From positions 261,498-325,497 of the forward strand of contig NMRA01000013.1 in NCBI GenBank assembly GCA_002633005.1: 64,000 bases of DNA. Direction: 5' to 3'. The DNA comes from Phoronis australis (taxonomy: Eukaryota > Phoronida > Phoronidae). Of this stretch, positions 59,888 to 64,000 are shown piece after piece (within the stretch, counting starts at the first letter, position 1; each line of letters opens with the position of its first letter). Under the pieces are notes generated by a model. The model was not told the DNA's origin. It was given only the letters and a program-made list of their open reading frames with translations, and did no database searches. The translations under genes and the position numbers were made by a program.

Positions 59888-61054
59888 ACAAATGGTTGAA
59901 GAGAAATGTTTTTCTATTATCTCCACGTTTCCTTTTACACTAGCCAGCGCTGGGAATGGAAGATGATCAGGCTTACAAAAAATATATACATTACTAGTAG
60001 AGCAATGGTAGAAGCAAACATTTTACTTTAGTTTTGCTGACAACAAATATTTCATTTTAGACCAAGCTTGGTTCTCGTCTTAGCGGCCGCGCCCTAAATC
60101 CTTTTTCCATTTTGACGGACTCCTGTCTATTCGAGCTCAAGGAAGGGTCACTTTAAGAGGCATGGAACGTAAAATCTCGCCAAAAATATCTTTTAAACAA
60201 TTCCTGACGAAAGTACAATCTTGCAACGTCTAGTACGGAGTAATTCACTTTGCTCTGTGAGGAAATTTCCCGAAAACATCAAAAAATTCATGAATTTTGA
60301 AATGCATGTACGCGCGAACAAAAAACTGTGGTTACCACAGAATTTCAAAATCTCCCTCCTACTTATGATAAATGCGCTCAGTCAGTTGCTTGAAGTCGCT
60401 TGAGGTCTAAGGTCACTTATTATATATAAGGGAAATGTGCTGCATTTATGTCTTGCCGTACCAAAAAGGAGACGTGCTTTGTCTTGTGGGAGAAAAATCA
60501 ACCAAATGACAGATCGCGTTTTTGAAATTTGAAACTAAAAGAATATGCTTTGATGTCGACAGAAATTAAAAATTTTTAGGAGCAAACCCTTAAAATACGT
60601 CAGATTTTCGTGGATACAGCTTGCAGCCATGTCCCAGTCGTGTATTTCCAATGGACAGTGGATTCGGCACCGAGGAATTCCGAAAGACAAACTACTATTT
60701 TCCCCGAAACGATTTTTCGTTCAAATCTATGCAGGGTGGCTTTCCGAAAGAAGTAGCTCCTCTAGAATATTGTAAGCAGCATCCTTACTCAGCCATGGTT
60801 CGCCGGCTGAGTACTACAGTTCGTTCGCAAAAAGCATGTCGACAGCTTGGCGAATGAGAAAGTTGTTGATGCCCGAGTTGAAAATGATTTACTTTGAAGA
60901 TTCTGGCGGTTTAAACATTGGGAGAATAATGAGATTTTAGTGCCAAAATTTCTAACGTTGTATGCAAGAGACAGAGTTCTTTCCGGCTATGTGAGCACGG
61001 TGCATGAACTGGTCGCCATTCACGAGGATCACTTTGAGTAGTTTTGTGACACAG
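59888..61054. other. Downstream of lin-28, no gene recognised
   Basis: Apart from the element at 60152-60604, only a 78-codon frame (60621-60857) with no known domain. Confidence 0.45.
60152..60604. mobile_element. TTAA element, truncated inverse copy of 26421-26947
   Basis: Begins TTTAAGAGGCATGGAACG and runs, in reverse orientation, along the copy in the receptor intron. The far end (about 90 bp with the second terminal repeat) is missing. Confidence 0.72.
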
Positions 61055-61124
61055 CATGAGCGGCGCAGCACTGAAATAAGGGTGGGGGTATAGCTCCCCC
61101 ACCCGCTAAGGTGCGCCGCCCATG
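61055..61124. mobile_element. GC-rich nested foldback, copy 4
   Basis: CATGAGCGGCGCAGCACTGA to GGTGCGCCGCCCATG, with an inner GTGGGGGTATAGCTCCCCCA. 70 bp. Confidence 0.85.
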
Positions 61125-61265
61125 CATGTCACTTGGAGGATTAATGAACGCGGCCTTAGCACTCTTGCACAAAAAGTCACCGCCAGCAATGGCATTAACA
61201 TTGCAACTATTCACCGGTTGTTTTTTGCTAAGTGACATGAGTAAAGTTTAACGTAATTGTAAACC

Positions 61266-62907
61266 TTAAAGGAAAATGCCACCCAAAAAGCAACCTATTT
61301 TGTATCAGTTTAGATCGAGTAGTTCCACTCGATGACAGCAAGTTCAGTTGTTTCAGTTACCTGACGGTAGACGGAGGGTGTTGAAATTAACCAATGACGT
61401 AATCGGTTCGAACGCAGTCTGTTCAGTCCTTCACAACACGCGCATACTGGTGTCAACTTATCGCTTGAATTCATCGTTTTACACCAATAAATCATCAAAA
61501 TTCGATTTAAAACCCTTACAGATACGTCGGGTTCTTGAACAAACGGGTTGTTTTATTTCACTGTTATGGATTTATAGGTACATGTATTTGAACGTACCGT
61601 ATATATATACGACAGAGTTTGGTAGGCCAATTTACCATGGTCGATCGAGGGAGTTATGGTCTGTTTGGTGAAAAAAATCGAGTCATTCCTCCAAAATCGA
61701 GTCATTCCTCCATGAAATGTTGTACTTTTAGACTTGTGATTTTTGTCAGTTCTAAACACTCAAAACGCTTGTTATCCCAGCCAGTGGCTCGGAACCCGAT
61801 CCGTCGCGGCCGCCGGCCGTGGACATCACGAACATAAACCAGCTTAAGTTGGAAGCTAAACCTCCAGTCACAAAAAGACTATAATAGTGAGCCACACAAA
61901 TAAGGAGCACGTAATTATTGTGGTGAATTAGCCACGAAACTGAAAATTTACTTAGTTGTCACGGGTCGCTAAGGGCAGGTTGCCCCTCCAAAGAACCGCC
62001 AGGCAAAAGTTGTACATCCAGTAACTATGATTTGAATAATGTATTTGTACATGTATATCTAAATAAAGATTACCGACCACAGCATTTAAAATCGAGTTAT
62101 TGTTTCACAACAGCTTTCTCTCAGCAAACACTGAATTAGCATGCGCTCACACGGACTCGGTGCCCGGCCAATTACCTTTATTGCATATATAAAAAGCCGG
62201 TAACGCAGTGGTTTATTCATTGCTGTCTTCTCAAAAGGTTTGCACTCACGAATAGTCCAAAGACATTACAAATTGCACCTAATGAGACACGCTTTGTTTC
62301 AGTTTATACAAGCCTTGGTTAGGGTGAGAATGATGGCAACTCGCATTTCCGACTTAAACGAGAGCTCATCCGAAGGAAGACTTCACTGGTGGGCCGTTAG
62401 GTTTTACAGCCTATCAGTTCGAACCGGAATACACTAATCAAGAAATGCTAGATTCAGTTGGCGCCGTGAACACACAGGCAACAGAACGTATGGATAGTTC
62501 TTTGGTATAAGCCGGCATTCGTGAGAGACATCACTGTCGACGAAATGCCCGCCACAGACGCGGAGATGTTTCGCAGCCTCATACTAGCTATTAACAGCGT
62601 ACTTATTCTTCAATACCGCGAGCTACTTCCTAAGCATTTCGGACTCTCGAGGAAGTCGAAAAAGCGATATATCCGCTTTCCTTGCAGCTTAATTCATAGT
62701 TCGTACAAGCGGGAACGACTGCACCGTAACATAGCGGGATTAACTCTGCACTGAGATGAACCACTGACGTCGTTGCGTCGTTTCTCACCTTCCTCACAGG
62801 TTAACACGACACCTCTCGCCAAGTTCGACCGTATGCAAGGCGATGTAGATATAGACCGATTAAGAAGGTAAAAATGACTCATTAAATCGGGTGGCATTCT
62901 CCTTTAA
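61266..62907 (-). mobile_element. TTAA element with THAP remnant, copy 2
   Basis: 1.64 kb, TTAA on both sides, inverted ends AGGAAAATGCCACCC and GGGTGGCATTCTCCT. Inverse orientation to 29998-31668. It contains a local duplication of ATCGAGTCATTCCTCCA at 61677-61711. Confidence 0.86.
62515..62760 (-). pseudogene. Decayed THAP fragment inside copy 2
   Basis: On the minus strand, FRLPRESEMLRK and CGGHFVDSDVS align with the THAP piece in copy 1, but an indel after the first Cys and stop codons interrupt it. Confidence 0.65.
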
Positions 62908-63118
62908 AACAAAAAATCACAAACAAAAACTTTCTTGATGAACGCCTCCTTTCATATCTAACTTTGATTCAGCCTTTTTGGGAATCTAAATTAATCCAAA
63001 GGCACTTTTAAGAGGTTAACACCAACCACTTTCCTCCGCCGTAGTCTTCTGTCTGTCGATGAATAGTTTAGCTCCGCCCAATTACATTTCGATAATTTCC
63101 GCAATCGGCCTTGGCTAG

Positions 63119-63171
63119 CACAAGGGTCTCTTGCATCCTTACAGCACAAGGGTCTCTTGCATCCTTACGCA
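63119..63171 (+). repeat. 26-bp tandem duplication
   Basis: AGCACAAGGGTCTCTTGCAT followed by CCTTAC occurs twice in direct contact and identical. Confidence 0.95.
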
Positions 63172-63737
63172 ACCAGTTGTTACATATAATTTAGTGGTGT
63201 GCCAAATGGGTGCCGAATAGTTTTACTAAGGTAGTGTGTCAAGTCAGTTTTCAGTCGATGTTGACCGTGACAGCGGATCGTTTCAGTGTTAGAAATGACC
63301 CTGGGCACAATTCATTCGTGCAAAACTGACCCCAAGCAATTGCTAAAATAAATAACTCAAGGGACTATGCCAGCGAATTAAAACTCTCACAGACTGGTTG
63401 CCAAATGAGATGGAAGGGAACAGGAATTTTTTTGAAACGCCACAAGAGAATTTTTCACTGACACAGATGTGGTCGCGCTAAAATTTCGTTCAAAATCAAA
63501 AAAAAAACAACAAAAAGTGTGGGTACAGGGTATGGTGAATAAAGAAAACATGTCGAAAATAATGGCCACTGACTGTTCCGAAGTTATATGTCCCTAAAAT
63601 CAACTAGGTAACAACGACGCGCCAGAGTCAGCAGGGTTTGGGCCCTATAATGACGTTTTGGCCGCAATTTAACGAGAAATAACATGATGAACACAAAAAT
63701 ATTGATAGTTATAGCAAAGACGATCGGTCTCTGGTGA

Positions 63738-63910
63738 TAAATATAGATTATTACATGGCGAAGTCGTTATCCCCCGTTATCTAGAGCCCGAGTGGATTTT
63801 GGTGAATTATCGCCCGAGGGGCGTTAGCCCCGAGGGTGATAATTCTCCAAAATCCACGAGGGCTCTAGATAAGGGGGATAACGGCTGAGAACATGTAATA
63901 ATCTATTTAT
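63738..63910. mobile_element. 173-bp near-perfect palindrome (foldback MITE)
   Basis: Left arm ATAAATATAGATTATTACAT, later CGTTATCCCCCGTTATCTAG, GTGGATTTTGG and GAATTATC; the right arm is the inverse with few mismatches. The loop is near GGGGCGTTAGCCCC. No coding content. Confidence 0.92.
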
Positions 63911-64000
63911 ACCACATACTAAACGAGAAACATTGCAATGAATCGATTTACCTTTTCTGACTCTCCACGGCTTTGTAACTACTTTCTATGTCAGAGGCCC

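Overview
This is animal (metazoan) genomic DNA. Coding sequence is split into short exons with GT...AG borders, introns run from about 130 bases to 6.6 kb, and most of the remaining sequence is decayed repeats. The two genes and the invertebrate-style LIN28 suggest an invertebrate, possibly a marine deuterostome such as a lancelet or hemichordate. The species cannot be fixed from the sequence. Nothing looks bacterial, and I see no virus.

Left half (1-32839, + strand): one large adhesion G-protein-coupled receptor (aGPCR) gene. I could follow it through 23 exons, all phase-consistent, to a stop codon. The predicted protein is about 1005 residues: signal peptide, leucine-rich repeats with caps, a Ly6/uPAR three-finger (LU) domain, a hormone-receptor (HormR) domain, a GAIN domain with an intact GPS (H-L-T), seven membrane segments and a short tail. 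The layout resembles the ADGRA (GPR124/125) ectodomain, but an LU module sits where those receptors carry Ig. The 7TM core looks more like the ADGRG (GPR64/126) group. This combination is the most interesting item in the window. The ATG probably lies one base before the window.

Middle (32840-45445): intergenic, with decayed transposons, a tRNA-derived SINE, MITEs and a frameshifted THAP domain on the minus strand.

Right half (45446-59195, + strand): a lin-28 homologue in four exons (a tiny proposed first exon, cold-shock domain split over exons 2 and 3, two CCHC knuckles in exon 4), predicted 167 residues. Its 3' UTR has a seed match to lin-4/miR-125 26 nt after the stop, as expected from lin-28 regulation in other animals. 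The remainder to 64000 is repeats.

Repeats: a diverged array of 115-160-bp units fills intron 1 of the receptor. Several elements are flanked by TTAA; two, in opposite orientation at 30.0 and 61.3 kb, carry remains of a THAP domain, which together with TTAA duplications points to the Kolobok superfamily. A ~145-bp MITE has four copies, a ~70-bp GC-rich nested foldback three or four, and a tRNA-derived SINE four. The two genes share a strand, but nothing shows a functional link between them.
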